64,000 nt of DNA, taken from the NCBI RefSeq assembly GCF_000730425.1, contig NZ_CP008896.1, forward strand, positions 3,658,001 to 3,722,000, read 5' to 3'. This DNA is from Pseudomonas fluorescens (GTDB lineage Bacteria > Pseudomonadota > Gammaproteobacteria > Pseudomonadales > Pseudomonadaceae). The first letter of the stretch is position 1. Each line of letters opens with the position of its first letter. The notes under the pieces are model-generated. The model searched no databases, was not told the origin of the DNA, and was given only the letters and a program-made list of their open reading frames with translations. Shown here piece by piece: positions 40,940-50,350 of this stretch. A program made the translations under genes and the position numbers.

Positions 40940-41683
40940 ATGCGCAAAGCGCTCGTTGCCTCCACGCTGCTTGCCCTTCTCCTTGGCGGCTGCGCCAGCA
41001 ATCCTGCAGCCCGGGATGTGAGTGGCACCTGGATCAACCAGGTTGCCATCGATGCGGCGTCCAAGGGCGGCCCTTTGCGTGAAGCCCTGCAGGCCTATGG
41101 CCCGAACCTCGAATGGGAGGTCAACACTCGGGCCAACCAGGCGCGCTACTTCAATGGCTTTGAACTGCCTGAAGGCAAACTGGAAGGCGAAAAGTCAGGC
41201 ACCTGGAGCGTTGATTTCTACGGCAGCTCCACCACCGAGCTCAAGCGCAAGGGCAAACAGCTGCTGCAAGTGGCCAACGACAACGAGCCCGAACAGCTCT
41301 TTGATCGCCCCAAGGACCCGGCCCCCCAAGGCGCGCCCCTGGGTGCCAACTTCGAACGGGCGCTGTACTCGGCTTATATGGGCGGCAGCTGGAAAATTAC
41401 CAGCGGCAGCGGCCTGGGCCAGACCGTACAGTTCCAGGCCAACGGCCAAGTCTCCGGCCTGCCTGGTGCAGACCAGTACTCACTGTGCCTGGCTGGCGAT
41501 TGCGCCTCAATGAGCGGCGGCTACGACAGCATCTGGCTGCAACAAGGCGGCCAGGGCAACCCATGGATCTTCAGCCGCAATGACAAGCAGCTGGAAATTT
41601 TCCAGGCAATCAACACGTCCCAGGCCGACGAAGTCCCTTCGTTTACCCCGGGACCGCGCCAGTGGCTGCTGGAAAAACAGTGA
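40940..41683 (+). CDS. Lipoprotein of unknown function (PA5340 position)
   Basis: A 247-residue protein with a lipoprotein leader; LLALLLGGCAS gives a lipobox with cysteine near residue 18. The mature part has two similar-looking lipocalin-like segments (DVSGTWINQV near 28 and GGSWKITSGSGLGQTV near 150). No family function is recognised. The +2 residue after cysteine is alanine, compatible with outer-membrane sorting. Confidence 0.75.
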   Translation: MRKALVASTLLALLLGGCASNPAARDVSGTWINQVAIDAASKGGPLREALQAYGPNLEWEVNTRANQARYFNGFELPEGKLEGEKSGTWSVDFYGSSTTELKRKGKQLLQVANDNEPEQLFDRPKDPAPQGAPLGANFERALYSAYMGGSWKITSGSGLGQTVQFQANGQVSGLPGADQYSLCLAGDCASMSGGYDSIWLQQGGQGNPWIFSRNDKQLEIFQAINTSQADEVPSFTPGPRQWLLEKQ

Positions 41684-41702
41684 TTCGTGGTAGGGGCCGG
41701 CT

Positions 41703-41791
41703 TGTGCGGGAGCTGGCTTGCCTTCGATAGCAGTACCTCTGTGTCACTGACTCACCGAGCTGCCTGCATCGCGGGCAAGCCCGCTCCCACA
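41703..41791. repeat. Asymmetric, partly decayed REP pair
   Basis: The left arm (TGCGGGAGCTGGCTTGCC) and the right arm (GCGGGCAAGCCCGCTCCCAC) belong to different REP core variants, so they pair only partly. It lies between convergent genes. Confidence 0.7.
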
Positions 41792-41804
41792 TTTTAATCG
41801 CGTG

Positions 41805-42656
41805 TCAGCCTTTCAGGATCGCGGCATAGCCTTCGCGATAGCTTGGATAGGTCGGCGCCCAGCCCAACGCCCTGGCCCGTGCATTGCTGCACTGCTTGCT
41901 GCCCGTGCGCCGCACACTGGCGTCTTCGGCCCATTCGGTCACCCCAAGGTATTCCCGCAGCCAGCCCACGACTTCAGCCAGCGGCGCAGGCGCATCGTCC
42001 ACACCGATATAGACCTTGTCCAACGCACCACCCCGCTCCACATGCAGCAGCAGGAAGGCCAACAACCCTGCCGCATCATCGACATGGATTCGGTTGCCAT
42101 ACAACGGTGGCTCGACTGCCACGCGATAGCCCTGGCGCACCTGGCTCAACAACCACTCACGCCCGGGCCCGTAGATACCGGTCAAACGTATGGTCGTGGC
42201 GGGGATACCGCTGTCGAACGCCACTTGCTCGGCTTCCAGCATCACCTGCCCGGAATAGCCGACGGCCTGGGTGGGTGAAGTCTCATCGACCCACTCACCG
42301 CTTTGCTGCCCGTAAACGCTGCTGCTGGACACAAATAGCAACTGCTTGGGTTGCTGGCCGTAGTCGTCGAGCCACTCCAGCACGTGCTGCAAGCCTTCGA
42401 CATAGGCTTTGCGATAACCGGCCTCATCGTGCTCGGTCGCAGCCGCGCAATACACCAGGTAGTCCACACCGCCGATTGGCCAGGTATCAGGGCAGTCCTT
42501 TTTGAACAGGTCGCCGGCGATGCCGATCACCCCTTGCGGCAAGCGCGCGACATTGCGTCGCAAGCCATGCACCTCCCAGCCCGCAGCCAGCAATTGACTC
42601 GCCAGCCGGCTACCCACATCACCACAACCGGCAATCACCACAGAAGGCGCAGACAT
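41805..42656 (-). CDS. SDR/NAD(P)-binding epimerase-like protein (YeeZ type)
   Basis: A 283-residue extended SDR protein. The nucleotide fold VVIAGCGDVGSRLASQLL is at the N-terminus. The active-site region has SSSSVYGQQ and, further on, GYSGQVMLEAE, in which the usual YxxxK lysine is not evident, so catalysis is uncertain. ATG 42656 has GGAG 7 nt upstream. The function is unknown. Confidence 0.82.
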   Translation of the reverse strand: MSAPSVVIAGCGDVGSRLASQLLAAGWEVHGLRRNVARLPQGVIGIAGDLFKKDCPDTWPIGGVDYLVYCAAATEHDEAGYRKAYVEGLQHVLEWLDDYGQQPKQLLFVSSSSVYGQQSGEWVDETSPTQAVGYSGQVMLEAEQVAFDSGIPATTIRLTGIYGPGREWLLSQVRQGYRVAVEPPLYGNRIHVDDAAGLLAFLLLHVERGGALDKVYIGVDDAPAPLAEVVGWLREYLGVTEWAEDASVRRTGSKQCSNARARALGWAPTYPSYREGYAAILKG

Positions 42657-42750
42657 CACAAAACTCCGTTCTCAAAGGTCTAGATTAGCCCTCGCAGGTG
42701 ACCAGCGGCCAGAAAAAGCACAAATAAAGTTACTGTATTACTTCTGTTAA

Positions 42751-42769
42751 CAAGAATTACTTGCAATAA
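42751..42769. promoter_or_regulatory. Possible Fur site before exbB
   Basis: AACAAGAATTACTTGCAAT agrees at 14 of 19 positions with the palindromic Fur-type pattern AATGAGAATTATTCTCAAT. It lies 78 bp before the exbB start. The identity of the target operon supports Fur control, but the match is partial. Confidence 0.35.
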
Positions 42770-42846
42770 TAACCGCCCCTTTGTCCTCGGCCTTCCTCCG
42801 GCCTGGCAGGACAATTACTTATTTTCAACTCTCAGGTCCGGCCAGC

Positions 42847-43848
42847 ATGACACGCAATAACCTCCCCGCTTCGCCAACCAAGCCTCACAGCCCGTCCCGC
42901 GCCTGGCGTGCGATTGCTGCGGTGCTGTTCAGCGCCTTGCTGGCACCGACCGCCGCTTTCGCCGATGCCACGGCCCCGGCCACCCCGCCTGCCGCCGCTG
43001 TGTCGACCCCGGCCGCAGCCCCCGCACCTGAACAAAATGCCGCTGCACCTGCCGCCCCTGCAGCCACGGCTCCAGTCGCGACCGAGGGTGTTACCCCGGA
43101 AGGTGAAACCGGCCTGGTCCTGGAGGAAGACAACACCCTGGGCATGGCCCACGACTTGTCGCCATGGGGCATGTACCAAAACGCCGACATTATCGTGAAG
43201 ATCGTGATGATCGGCCTGGCCATCGCCTCGATCATCACCTGGACCATCTGGATCGCCAAGGGCTTCGAGCTGCTGGGCGCCAAGCGCCGCCTGCGCACTG
43301 AAATCGCCAACCTGAAAAAAGCCACCACCCTCAAAGAGGCCAGCGAAAGCGCGGCCATCAAGGGCACCCTGGCGCACCTGCTGGTGCACGACGCGCTGGA
43401 AGAAATGCGCCTGTCGGCCAACACCCGCGAAAAGGAAGGCATCAAGGAGCGCGTGAGCTTCCGCCTCGAACGCCTGGTGGCGGCCTGTGGCCGGAACATG
43501 AGCAGCGGCACCGGCGTGCTGGCAACCATCGGTTCTACTGCGCCGTTCGTCGGTCTTTTCGGTACCGTCTGGGGCATCATGAACAGCTTCATCGGCATCG
43601 CCAAGACCCAGACCACCAACCTCGCCGTCGTTGCCCCCGGCATCGCCGAAGCCCTGCTGGCAACGGCCCTGGGTCTGGTCGCGGCGATTCCTGCGGTGGT
43701 GATCTACAACGTATTCGCCCGCTCGATCGCCGGCTACAAGGCCCAGGTATCGGATGCTTCGGCAGAAGTCCTGTTGCTGGTCAGCCGTGACCTCGATCAC
43801 CTGCCTACCGAGCGCAGCTCGCAACCGCACATGGTGAAAGTGGGGTAA
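42847..43848 (+). CDS. exbB: TonB-system energiser ExbB with long N-terminal extension
   Basis: A 333-residue ExbB. Residues 1-40 form a leader-like segment (AVLFSALLAPTAAFA) and residues 41-95 an Ala/Pro-rich stretch, longer than in E. coli ExbB but usual in Pseudomonas. The core has three membrane helices (near 120-140, 220-240 and 270-290), with GSTAPFVGLFGTVWGIMNSF in the second. With ExbD it forms the proton channel that powers TonB. First gene of exbB-exbD-tonB. Confidence 0.95.
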   Translation: MTRNNLPASPTKPHSPSRAWRAIAAVLFSALLAPTAAFADATAPATPPAAAVSTPAAAPAPEQNAAAPAAPAATAPVATEGVTPEGETGLVLEEDNTLGMAHDLSPWGMYQNADIIVKIVMIGLAIASIITWTIWIAKGFELLGAKRRLRTEIANLKKATTLKEASESAAIKGTLAHLLVHDALEEMRLSANTREKEGIKERVSFRLERLVAACGRNMSSGTGVLATIGSTAPFVGLFGTVWGIMNSFIGIAKTQTTNLAVVAPGIAEALLATALGLVAAIPAVVIYNVFARSIAGYKAQVSDASAEVLLLVSRDLDHLPTERSSQPHMVKVG

Positions 43849-43854
43849 TCGGCC

Positions 43855-44280
43855 ATGGGCCTGCATTTGAATCAAGGCGACGACGAGCTCGTCGAGAACC
43901 ACGAAATCAACGTCACGCCGTTTATCGACGTGATGCTGGTGCTGTTGATCATCTTCATGGTGGCAGCCCCCTTGGCCACGGTGGATATAAAGGTCGACCT
44001 CCCCGCCTCCAGCGCGAAACCCGCGCCCCGGCCGGAGAAACCGGTGTTCCTCAGCGTCAAGGCTGACCAGCGCCTGTTCCTGGGCGAAGAAGAAGTCAAA
44101 TCCGAAACCCTCGGCGCGGTGCTCGATGCCCGGACCCAGGGCAAGAAAGACACGACGATCTTCTTCCAGGCCGACAAGGGCGTGGACTACGGCGACCTGA
44201 TGAGCGTGATGGATGCCCTGCGGGCAGCCGGCTACCTCAAGGTGGGTCTGGTCGGACTTGAGACGGCAGCCAAGAAATGA
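43855..44280 (+). CDS. exbD: TonB-system protein ExbD
   Basis: A 141-residue protein with one N-terminal membrane helix. The helix starts at NVTPFIDVMLVLLIIFMVAA and carries the essential aspartate; the periplasmic domain follows. It lies 6 bp after exbB, and its stop overlaps the tonB start by 4 bp (ATGA), so translation is coupled. Confidence 0.96.
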   Translation: MGLHLNQGDDELVENHEINVTPFIDVMLVLLIIFMVAAPLATVDIKVDLPASSAKPAPRPEKPVFLSVKADQRLFLGEEEVKSETLGAVLDARTQGKKDTTIFFQADKGVDYGDLMSVMDALRAAGYLKVGLVGLETAAKK

Positions 44281-45023
44281 TCACGACGCGCCACAAACTG
44301 ACGCGTTATGGCACCAGCCTCGCCGTCGTGCTGGGCGTCCACGCCATCGCGATCATCATCGCGTACCAGTGGTCGGCGCCACATAGGGTGCAGTTGCCAC
44401 CGGCGGCCATGGTCATCGACCTGGCACCGATGCCTGCCCCACCACCTCCGGCACCGCCGAAGGTGGTGACGCCACCACAGCCGCCGGCACCGGTGGAAGA
44501 GTTGCCTTTGCCGAAACTGGCCGAGGCACCGAAACCCACGATTTCCGTACCCAAGCCGGTCAAGCCAAAGCCCAAGCCACAGCCGCCCAAGCCTGAGAAA
44601 AAGGTCGAGCCGCCCAAGGAAAAGCCTTCCGAGGATCCGCCAAGCGAAAGCCCGGCGAATAACGCGCCTTCGGAAAAATCGGCCCAACCGCAACCCGGCC
44701 CTTCGCCGGCGCAGGTCGCGGCCAAGGCAACGTGGGAAAGCACGCTGCTGGGTCACCTGGCCAAATACAAGAAGTACCCGCCAGGCGCCCAGGCCCGTGG
44801 CAAGGAAGGCTTGAACCGCTTGCGGTTCGTGGTGGATGCCGAAGGCAAGGTGCTGTCTTATGAACTGGTAGGCCGCTCCGGCAACGCCGACCTGGACCGT
44901 GCGACCCTGGAAATGATCCGTCGCGCCCAGCCGCTGCCCAAGCCACCGGCCGATATGTTGAAAAACGGCAGCATCGAAATCGTTGCTCCGTTTGTCTACA
45001 ACATCGAGAAGCGCCGCCGCTAA
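44277..45023 (+). CDS. tonB: TonB
   Basis: A 248-residue protein. An N-terminal membrane helix (about 11-29) includes the SLAVVLGVHAIAIIIAY segment with the key histidine. A long Pro/Lys-rich spacer follows (about 45-150, with many KPKPKPQPPK-like runs). The globular C-terminal domain contains YPPGAQARGKEG and VEIVAPF-like strands. It transmits energy to outer-membrane siderophore and cobalamin receptors. Last gene of the operon. Confidence 0.95.
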   Translation: MITTRHKLTRYGTSLAVVLGVHAIAIIIAYQWSAPHRVQLPPAAMVIDLAPMPAPPPPAPPKVVTPPQPPAPVEELPLPKLAEAPKPTISVPKPVKPKPKPQPPKPEKKVEPPKEKPSEDPPSESPANNAPSEKSAQPQPGPSPAQVAAKATWESTLLGHLAKYKKYPPGAQARGKEGLNRLRFVVDAEGKVLSYELVGRSGNADLDRATLEMIRRAQPLPKPPADMLKNGSIEIVAPFVYNIEKRRR

Positions 45024-45038
45024 ACCCTGGAGGTACGG

Positions 45039-45112
45039 ACTTGCCCGCGATAGCGCTGTAACAGTCGACATCTATGACTGACATACCGCCATCGCGGGCA
45101 AGCCCGCTCCCA
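45039..45112. repeat. REP pair with truncated left arm
   Basis: The left arm begins only at ACTTGCCCGCGATAGCG, lacking the GTGGGAGCGG part. The right arm is complete and ends CCCGCTCCCAC. It follows tonB directly. Confidence 0.75.
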
Positions 45113-45240
45113 CACAAAGCTGCCAACCCCCTTAAGCAAAATCCCCCGCATAAACCGCTCAATCCCCACTCCAGTTCTGATAACGTGCGCCTATCGATTG
45201 CAGCCGGTATGCTTGGCCCGCAACCTCATGGACGCCCGCT

Positions 45241-46161
45241 ATGACTCTTACAGAATTACGCTACATCGTGACCCTCGCCCAAGAGCAACACTTCGGCCAT
45301 GCCGCCGAACGTTGCCATGTCAGCCAGCCGACGCTGTCGGTGGGCGTGAAGAAGCTTGAAGACGAACTCGGTGTGCTGATTTTCGAGCGCAGCAAAAGCG
45401 CCGTGCGCCTCACCCCGGTAGGCGAAGGCATTGTGGCCCAGGCCCAGAAGGTGCTGGAGCAGGCCCAGAGCATTCGTGAACTGGCCCAGGCCGGCAAGAA
45501 CCAACTGACCGCCCCACTCAAGGTCGGCGCGATCTACACCGTCGGGCCGTACCTGTTCCCGCACCTGATCCCGCAACTGCACCGCGTCGCACCGCAGATG
45601 CCGCTGTATATCGAAGAGAACTTCACCCACGTGCTGCGCGACAAGCTGCGCAACGGTGAGTTGGACGCGATCATCATCGCCCTGCCGTTCAATGAAGCCG
45701 ACGTGCTGACGTTGCCGCTCTACGACGAGCCGTTCTACGTGCTGATGCCTGCATCCCACCCGTGGACCCAAAAAGATACGATCGACGCCGGCCTGCTCAA
45801 CGACAAGAGCCTGCTGCTGCTGGGTGAAGGCCACTGCTTCCGCGACCAGGTACTGGAAGCCTGCCCGACCCTGACCAAGGGCAATGATGGCGTCAAGCAC
45901 ACCACCGTAGAGTCCAGTTCACTGGAGACCATTCGCCATATGGTGGCGTCCGGCCTGGGCATCTCGATCCTGCCGTTGTCGGCCGTGGACAGCCATCACT
46001 ACGCTGCCGGCGTGATCGAAGTACGTCCGCTCACCCCGCCCGTGCCATTCCGCACCGTGGCGATTGCCTGGCGTGCCAGTTTCCCGCGCCCGAAAGCGAT
46101 TGATATCCTCGCCGATTCGATCCGCCTGTGTTCGGTGGCCAAGCCGCCTGCTGCGAGCTAA
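45241..46161 (+). CDS. oxyR: Hydrogen peroxide sensor OxyR
   Basis: A 306-residue LysR-family regulator. The helix-turn-helix lies in residues 3-60 (LRYIVTLAQEQHFGHAAERC). The redox pair is in GEGHCFRDQVLEACP, two cysteines with eight residues between, as in E. coli C199/C208. It activates catalase and peroxiredoxin genes on disulfide formation. recG starts 9 bp downstream, and the oxyR-recG pairing is known in P. aeruginosa. Confidence 0.96.
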   Translation: MTLTELRYIVTLAQEQHFGHAAERCHVSQPTLSVGVKKLEDELGVLIFERSKSAVRLTPVGEGIVAQAQKVLEQAQSIRELAQAGKNQLTAPLKVGAIYTVGPYLFPHLIPQLHRVAPQMPLYIEENFTHVLRDKLRNGELDAIIIALPFNEADVLTLPLYDEPFYVLMPASHPWTQKDTIDAGLLNDKSLLLLGEGHCFRDQVLEACPTLTKGNDGVKHTTVESSSLETIRHMVASGLGISILPLSAVDSHHYAAGVIEVRPLTPPVPFRTVAIAWRASFPRPKAIDILADSIRLCSVAKPPAAS

Positions 46162-46169
46162 GTAAGCGT

Positions 46170-48245
46170 ATGACTGAGCTGTCACAGGTGTCGGTGACGG
46201 CACTCAAGGGTGTCGGTGAGGCCATGGCCGAGAAACTGGCCAAGGTTGGCCTGGAAAACCTCCAGGACGTGCTCTTTCACCTGCCCCTGCGCTATCAGGA
46301 CCGCACCCGCGTCGTGCCCATCGGCCATCTGCGCCCTGGGCAGGATGCCGTGGTCGAAGGCACCGTCAGCGGTGCCGATGTGGTGATGGGCAAGCGGCGC
46401 AGCCTGGTGGTGCGCCTGCAGGACGGCACTGGTGGCCTGAGCCTGCGCTTCTATCACTTCAGCAACGCGCAAAAGGAAGGCCTCAAGCGCGGCACCCGCG
46501 TGCGTTGCTACGGTGAAGCACGGCCGGGAGCCTCGGGCCTGGAAATCTACCACCCTGAGTACCGTGCCATTACCGGCGACGAACCGCCGCCGGTAGACAC
46601 CACACTCACCCCCATCTACCCGCTCACCGAAGGCCTGACGCAACAGCGCCTGCGCCAGTTGTGCATGCAGACCCTGACCCTGCTCGGCCCCCAGAGTCTG
46701 CCCGACTGGCTGCCGCAAGAGCTGGCCCGCGACTACCAGTTAGCACCGCTGGATGATGCGATCCGCTACCTGCACCACCCACCGGCCGATGCCGATGTCG
46801 ATGAACTGGCCCTGGGTCATCATTGGGCCCAGCATCGCCTGGCCTTTGAGGAGTTGCTGACCCACCAACTGTCCCAGCAGCGCCTGCGCGAAAGCATGCG
46901 TTCCCTGCGTGCGCCGGCCATGCCCAAGGCCACGCGCCTGCCCGCACAATACCTGGCCAACCTCGGCTTTGCGCCGACCGGCGCGCAGCAACGGGTGGGC
47001 AATGAAATCGCCTACGACCTGAGCCAGAAAGAACCAATGTTGCGCCTGATCCAGGGCGATGTCGGCGCCGGCAAGACGGTGGTCGCCGCCCTGGCCGCGC
47101 TACAGGCCCTGGAGGCCGGTTATCAAGTGGCCTTGATGGCACCGACCGAGATCCTCGCCGAACAGCACTTCATCACCTTCAAGCGCTGGCTCGAACCCCT
47201 GGGCCTGGACGTGGCGTGGCTGGCGGGCAAGCTCAAGGGCAAGAACCGCAGCGCCGCCCTGGAACAGATCGCCGCCGGCGCACCGATGGTGGTGGGCACC
47301 CACGCGCTGTTCCAGGACGAAGTGAAATTCAAGAACCTGGCCCTGGTGATCATCGACGAGCAGCACCGTTTCGGTGTGCAACAACGTCTGGCCCTGCGCG
47401 AAAAAGGCGTGGGCGGGCGGATGAACCCGCACCAGTTGATCATGACCGCCACACCGATCCCGCGCACACTGGCCATGAGTGCCTACGCCGACCTCGACAC
47501 CTCGATTCTCGATGAACTGCCGCCCGGCCGCACCCCGGTCAACACCGTGCTGGTCACCGACACCCGACGGGTCGAAGTGATCGAACGGGTACGCGACGCC
47601 TGCGCGCAAGGACGCCAGGCCTATTGGGTGTGCACACTGATCGAAGAGTCGGAAGAACTGACCTGCCAGGCCGCCGAAACCACCTACGAAGACCTCACCA
47701 GCGCCTTGGGCGAACTCAAGGTCGGGCTGATTCACGGTCGCATGAAGCCTGCAGAAAAGGCCGCGGTGATGGCCGAGTTCAAGGCTGGCAATCTGCAATT
47801 GCTGGTGGCGACTACAGTGATCGAAGTCGGCGTGGATGTGCCCAACGCCAGCTTGATGATCATCGAAAACCCCGAGCGCCTGGGCCTGGCGCAACTGCAC
47901 CAACTACGCGGCCGTGTTGGCCGGGGCAGTGCCGCCAGCCACTGCGTACTGCTCTACCATCCGCCGTTGTCGCAGATTGGCCGCCAGCGCCTGGGGATCA
48001 TGCGCGAGACCAACGATGGCTTTGTGATTGCCGAAAAGGATCTGGAGTTACGTGGCCCTGGCGAGATGCTCGGCACCCGCCAGACCGGATTGCTGCAATT
48101 CAAGGTGGCCGACCTGATGCGCGATGCCGATCTGTTGCCCGCCGTGCGCGACGCTGCCCAGGCCCTGCTGGAGCGCTGGCCGCACCACGTCAGCCCGCTG
48201 CTGGATCGCTGGCTGCGCCACGGCCAGCAATACGGCCAGGTCTGA
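46170..48245 (+). CDS. recG: ATP-dependent DNA helicase RecG
   Basis: A 691-residue branch-migration helicase. An N-terminal wedge domain is followed by Walker A GDVGAGKTVVAALAAL (near 295), the DEQH box IIDEQHRFGVQQR (near 395) and the C-terminal RGRVGRGSAASHCVLLY. ATG 46170 (MTELSQVSVTALKGVGEAMA) is the conserved start. It lies 9 bp after oxyR. Confidence 0.96.
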   Translation: MTELSQVSVTALKGVGEAMAEKLAKVGLENLQDVLFHLPLRYQDRTRVVPIGHLRPGQDAVVEGTVSGADVVMGKRRSLVVRLQDGTGGLSLRFYHFSNAQKEGLKRGTRVRCYGEARPGASGLEIYHPEYRAITGDEPPPVDTTLTPIYPLTEGLTQQRLRQLCMQTLTLLGPQSLPDWLPQELARDYQLAPLDDAIRYLHHPPADADVDELALGHHWAQHRLAFEELLTHQLSQQRLRESMRSLRAPAMPKATRLPAQYLANLGFAPTGAQQRVGNEIAYDLSQKEPMLRLIQGDVGAGKTVVAALAALQALEAGYQVALMAPTEILAEQHFITFKRWLEPLGLDVAWLAGKLKGKNRSAALEQIAAGAPMVVGTHALFQDEVKFKNLALVIIDEQHRFGVQQRLALREKGVGGRMNPHQLIMTATPIPRTLAMSAYADLDTSILDELPPGRTPVNTVLVTDTRRVEVIERVRDACAQGRQAYWVCTLIEESEELTCQAAETTYEDLTSALGELKVGLIHGRMKPAEKAAVMAEFKAGNLQLLVATTVIEVGVDVPNASLMIIENPERLGLAQLHQLRGRVGRGSAASHCVLLYHPPLSQIGRQRLGIMRETNDGFVIAEKDLELRGPGEMLGTRQTGLLQFKVADLMRDADLLPAVRDAAQALLERWPHHVSPLLDRWLRHGQQYGQV

Positions 48246-48385
48246 CAGACCGCCTTCGCCGGCGATAGCGCCCGAAACGCCATTACAGGCCTTAGAGCCA
48301 ACACCATCACAAACCACAGTTAGACCCCCCTCAGCCGGACCAAGCTGGTTATACTCCAAACAAATGTAAGAAATTGGATCCGGCC

Positions 48386-49786
48386 ATGTCAGAAGTTGCC
48401 CACGCCACAGCCCCGCCGAGCGCCCCCTCGGTCATTCGGGACCTGCTCGCAAAACTTGCCATCAGCTACACGCAAGTCACCGAACACCCAGGCCTGAACC
48501 CGGCCCGAAAGGTTCAAGCAGTGCTGCTCGATGACGCGGTAGGTGCGCTGATGGTGCTGTTTCCCCAGAGCCAGTTGCTGGATCTCAACCGCCTTACCGA
48601 ACTGACCGGCCGCAACCTGACCGCCGTATCGCCGGAACGCCTGGAACGCATGCTCGGCAAACACAGCCTGAGCCTGCTGCCCGGCCTGCCGCCGCTGACC
48701 AGCTCGCCGTGCCTGTACGAAGAAAGCCTGCTGCGCGAACCGACCCTGCTGGTGCATTCGGGCGAAGCCACGGTGTTGCTGGAGATCGCCAGTGAAGACT
48801 TCAAACGTATGCTGAGCAAAGCCAGTGCCGCCAATTTCGGCGAGCCCTTGAGCAGTATCCGGCCCAACTTCGACCGCCCCAACGACGACCGCGACGAGAT
48901 CTCCCAGGCGATGCAGGCGTTTACCGCCCGCCGCATTCAGCAACGCCTGGAAGCCACCATCGAAATCCCGCCGCTGGCCGATACCGCGCAGAAGATCATC
49001 AAGCTCCGGGTTGACCCTAACGCGACCATCGATGACATCACCGGCGTGGTCGAGACCGACCCGGCCCTGGCCGCACAAGTGGTGAGCTGGGCGGCTTCAC
49101 CGTACTACGCCTCGCCGGGCAAGATCCGCTCGGTGGAAGATGCGATTGTGCGCGTGCTGGGCTTCGACCTGGTGATCAACCTGGCCTTGGGCCTGGCGCT
49201 GGGCAAGACCCTGAGCCTGCCCAAGGACCATCCGCAACAGGCCACGCCCTACTGGCACCAGTCGATCTACACCGCGGCAGTGATCGAAGGCCTGACCCGC
49301 GCCATGCCGCGCACGCAGCGCCCGGAAGCCGGCCTGACCTACTTGGCGGGCCTGCTGCACAACTTTGGCTATCTGTTGCTGGCCCATGTCTTCCCGCCAC
49401 ATTTCTCGCTGATCTGCCGGCACCTGGAGGTCAACCCGCACCTGTGCCACAGCTACATCGAACAACACTTGCTGGGGATCAGTCGCGAGCAGATCGGTGC
49501 CTGGTTGATGCGTTACTGGGATATGCCGCAAGAGCTGTCCACGGCCCTGCGCTTCCAGCACGACCCGAGCTACGACGGCCAATACGCCGAATACCCGAAC
49601 CTGGTGTGCCTGGCGGTGCGTCTGTTGCGCGGGCGCGGGATAGGCTCCGGGCCGCAAGCCGAGATCCCGGACGAGCTGCTGGAGCGTCTGGGCCTGAGCC
49701 GGGACAAGGCGGAGGATGTGGTGAGCAAGGTGTTGGATGCCGAGGTGTTGTTGCGCGAATTGGCGTCACAGTTCAGCCAGGGATAA
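48386..49786 (+). CDS. YbaK-like deacylase domain fused to HDOD domain
   Basis: A 466-residue two-domain protein. Residues about 15-160 resemble the YbaK/ProX aminoacyl-tRNA deacylase fold (KVQAVLLDDAVGALMVLFPQ). Residues about 195-400 form an HDOD domain (IPPLADTAQKIIKLRVDPNA; VSWAASPYYASPGKIRSVED). HDOD domains are non-enzymatic HD relatives used in bacterial signalling. The fusion is conserved in Pseudomonas at this place after recG, but its role is unknown. ATG 48386 is preferred to TTG 48374. Confidence 0.85.
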   Translation: MSEVAHATAPPSAPSVIRDLLAKLAISYTQVTEHPGLNPARKVQAVLLDDAVGALMVLFPQSQLLDLNRLTELTGRNLTAVSPERLERMLGKHSLSLLPGLPPLTSSPCLYEESLLREPTLLVHSGEATVLLEIASEDFKRMLSKASAANFGEPLSSIRPNFDRPNDDRDEISQAMQAFTARRIQQRLEATIEIPPLADTAQKIIKLRVDPNATIDDITGVVETDPALAAQVVSWAASPYYASPGKIRSVEDAIVRVLGFDLVINLALGLALGKTLSLPKDHPQQATPYWHQSIYTAAVIEGLTRAMPRTQRPEAGLTYLAGLLHNFGYLLLAHVFPPHFSLICRHLEVNPHLCHSYIEQHLLGISREQIGAWLMRYWDMPQELSTALRFQHDPSYDGQYAEYPNLVCLAVRLLRGRGIGSGPQAEIPDELLERLGLSRDKAEDVVSKVLDAEVLLRELASQFSQG

Positions 49787-49804
49787 ACCCGGCACCTGTT
49801 GTGC

Positions 49805-49866
49805 TGCTATCGCCGGCAAGCCGGCTCCTACAGGATTGCTATTGTAGGAACCGGCTTGCCGGCGAT
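49805..49866. repeat. REP pair in reversed order
   Basis: The order of arms is ATCGCCGGC...CTCCTACA followed by TGTAGGAACC...CCGGCGAT, the opposite of the other pairs in the window, with a gap of about 10 bp. The second arm has one mismatch (GGAACC for GGAGCC). Confidence 0.8.
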
Positions 49867-49894
49867 GAGTGCAGCTCGGTCTGACTGAACAGCT

Positions 49895-50272
49895 TCAGGC
49901 CTTCTTTTTCTTCGGCTTCAGATACTTGGTCAAACCCTGGAACCACATCACCAGGGCCGGGTTGCCCTTGATCTGGATCGACTTGTCCTGAATCCCCGTC
50001 ATGAACGCCAGTTGCTTGTTCTTCGCCTGCATCGTGGCGAAGCCGTAGGCGGCGTCTTTGAAGGCGATGGCAAACGCAGGCTCCGGGTGGACGCCCGAGC
50101 GGCTGGTGATGCGCTGGTCTTTGACGATGAAGTGACGGGCAACCTTGCCGTCGAGGGTCTGCAGCTGGAACGCCAGGTCCTTGTCACCCAACTGTTGTTG
50201 GAACGCGGGGTTGTTGCGGCTGGCTTTGGCCATCATCAGGCCCAGCACCCACAGAAGAAAACGAAATTTCAT
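49895..50272 (-). CDS. SCP2-like small protein
   Basis: A 125-residue protein. Residues about 25-120 look like an SCP2/sterol-carrier fold (AFQLQTLDGKVARHFIVKDQ, then KGNPALVMWFQGLTKYL), ending in KKKK. ATG 50272 has GAGG 8 nt upstream. The first 17 residues are hydrophobic and may be a membrane anchor. Function unknown. In P. aeruginosa the corresponding gene is the direct neighbour of HU; here an accessory patch separates them. Confidence 0.75.
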   Translation of the reverse strand: MKFRFLLWVLGLMMAKASRNNPAFQQQLGDKDLAFQLQTLDGKVARHFIVKDQRITSRSGVHPEPAFAIAFKDAAYGFATMQAKNKQLAFMTGIQDKSIQIKGNPALVMWFQGLTKYLKPKKKKA

Positions 50273-50350
50273 GCACACGGCCTCAGTGTAGTTATTGGGT
50301 GGCCGCAGCAGTTTAACGATTTGTGCGCGCAACGCTACCGATCTCCCGCG

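Noticed and set aside
45165..45230. Possible OxyR autoregulatory site before oxyR (GATA...CCTATC)
   Set aside because: Only one ATAG/CTAT-like half agrees with the known four-element OxyR pattern; not strong enough to list.
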